Positions 28,852 through 28,900 of a stretch of DNA of 28,900 nucleotides are shown one piece after another (positions within the stretch are counted from its first letter, which is position 1; each line of letters starts with the position of its first letter). The position numbers were made by a program, and so were the translations under genes. The stretch is taken from the IMG/VR virus record IMGVR_UViG_3300020469_000186, positions 1 to 28,900 of that record, one strand, 5' to 3'. Source of the DNA: a virus. The notes under the pieces are model-generated. The model searched no databases. It was not told where the DNA came from and saw only the letters and a list, made by a program, of their open reading frames with translations.

Positions 28852-28900
28852 TGTTTTTATTATTATATTTACTTAAAGGTGCTTTACCTTCTTCTTCTAA
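28824..28900. repeat. Terminal direct repeat, right copy
   Basis: Exact second copy of bases 1-77. It carries the 5' end of the 41-aa gene (start codon at 28849-28851) and the 3' end of the gene annotated at 15-473. Confidence 0.95.

Noticed and set aside
1-28900. CRISPR array, insertion sequence, tRNA genes or integrase with att sites
   Set aside because: No regularly spaced repeats, transposase, cloverleaf or recombinase motifs were seen.

Overview
The window is a complete or near-complete genome of a small tailed phage (siphovirus-like) of a Bacteroidota host, most likely Flavobacteriia. The first 77 bases are repeated exactly as the last 77, so the contig closes into a circle of 28,823 bp. 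Host evidence: strongly AT-rich DNA, A-rich leaders with no Shine-Dalgarno sequence, and promoter candidates of the Bacteroidota type (TTTG, 19-21 bp, TAnnTTTG). Every supported gene lies on the minus strand, so transcription runs from high to low coordinates and continues across the contig junction. No integrase, excisionase or repressor was recognised.

From right to left: 28851-27547 holds a 41-aa protein, a DnaA domain IV-like protein, a PD-(D/E)XK-like protein, and the small and large terminase subunits. Next, 26348-25828 has no gene; it holds a promoter, about 400 nt that fold into several nested helices, and a strong terminator, which I read as an unrecognised structured RNA. From 25827 to 18235 are the tail and neck genes: a chaperone-like gene with a clear -1 frameshift, neck and tail-completion proteins, two large tail proteins and the tape measure. 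From 18200 to 11305 are prohead protease, scaffold-like protein, major capsid, major tail protein, portal and connector. From 11304 to 7585 are fibre and adhesin genes, including an S74-chaperone fibre and a LamG-type protein. From 7585 to 6454 are the lysis genes (small membrane proteins, M15 peptidase, holin).

The replication and recombination block (6313-1) encodes NinG, a possible annealing protein, SSB, a RecA-like ATPase, a sigma-like protein, two PD-(D/E)XK nucleases, a dNTP diphosphohydrolase-like domain and many short proteins linked by ATGA or TAATG overlaps. Good promoters sit before 5757 and 2477. This block runs through the junction into the terminase genes.

Most notable are the candidate structured RNA beside the terminase, the frameshift at a run of nine T, terminators joined directly to promoters with a recurrent TATTAATATATAA element, and a module order in which tail genes precede head genes and the portal is distal. 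Function calls come from recognised motifs only; no database search was possible.
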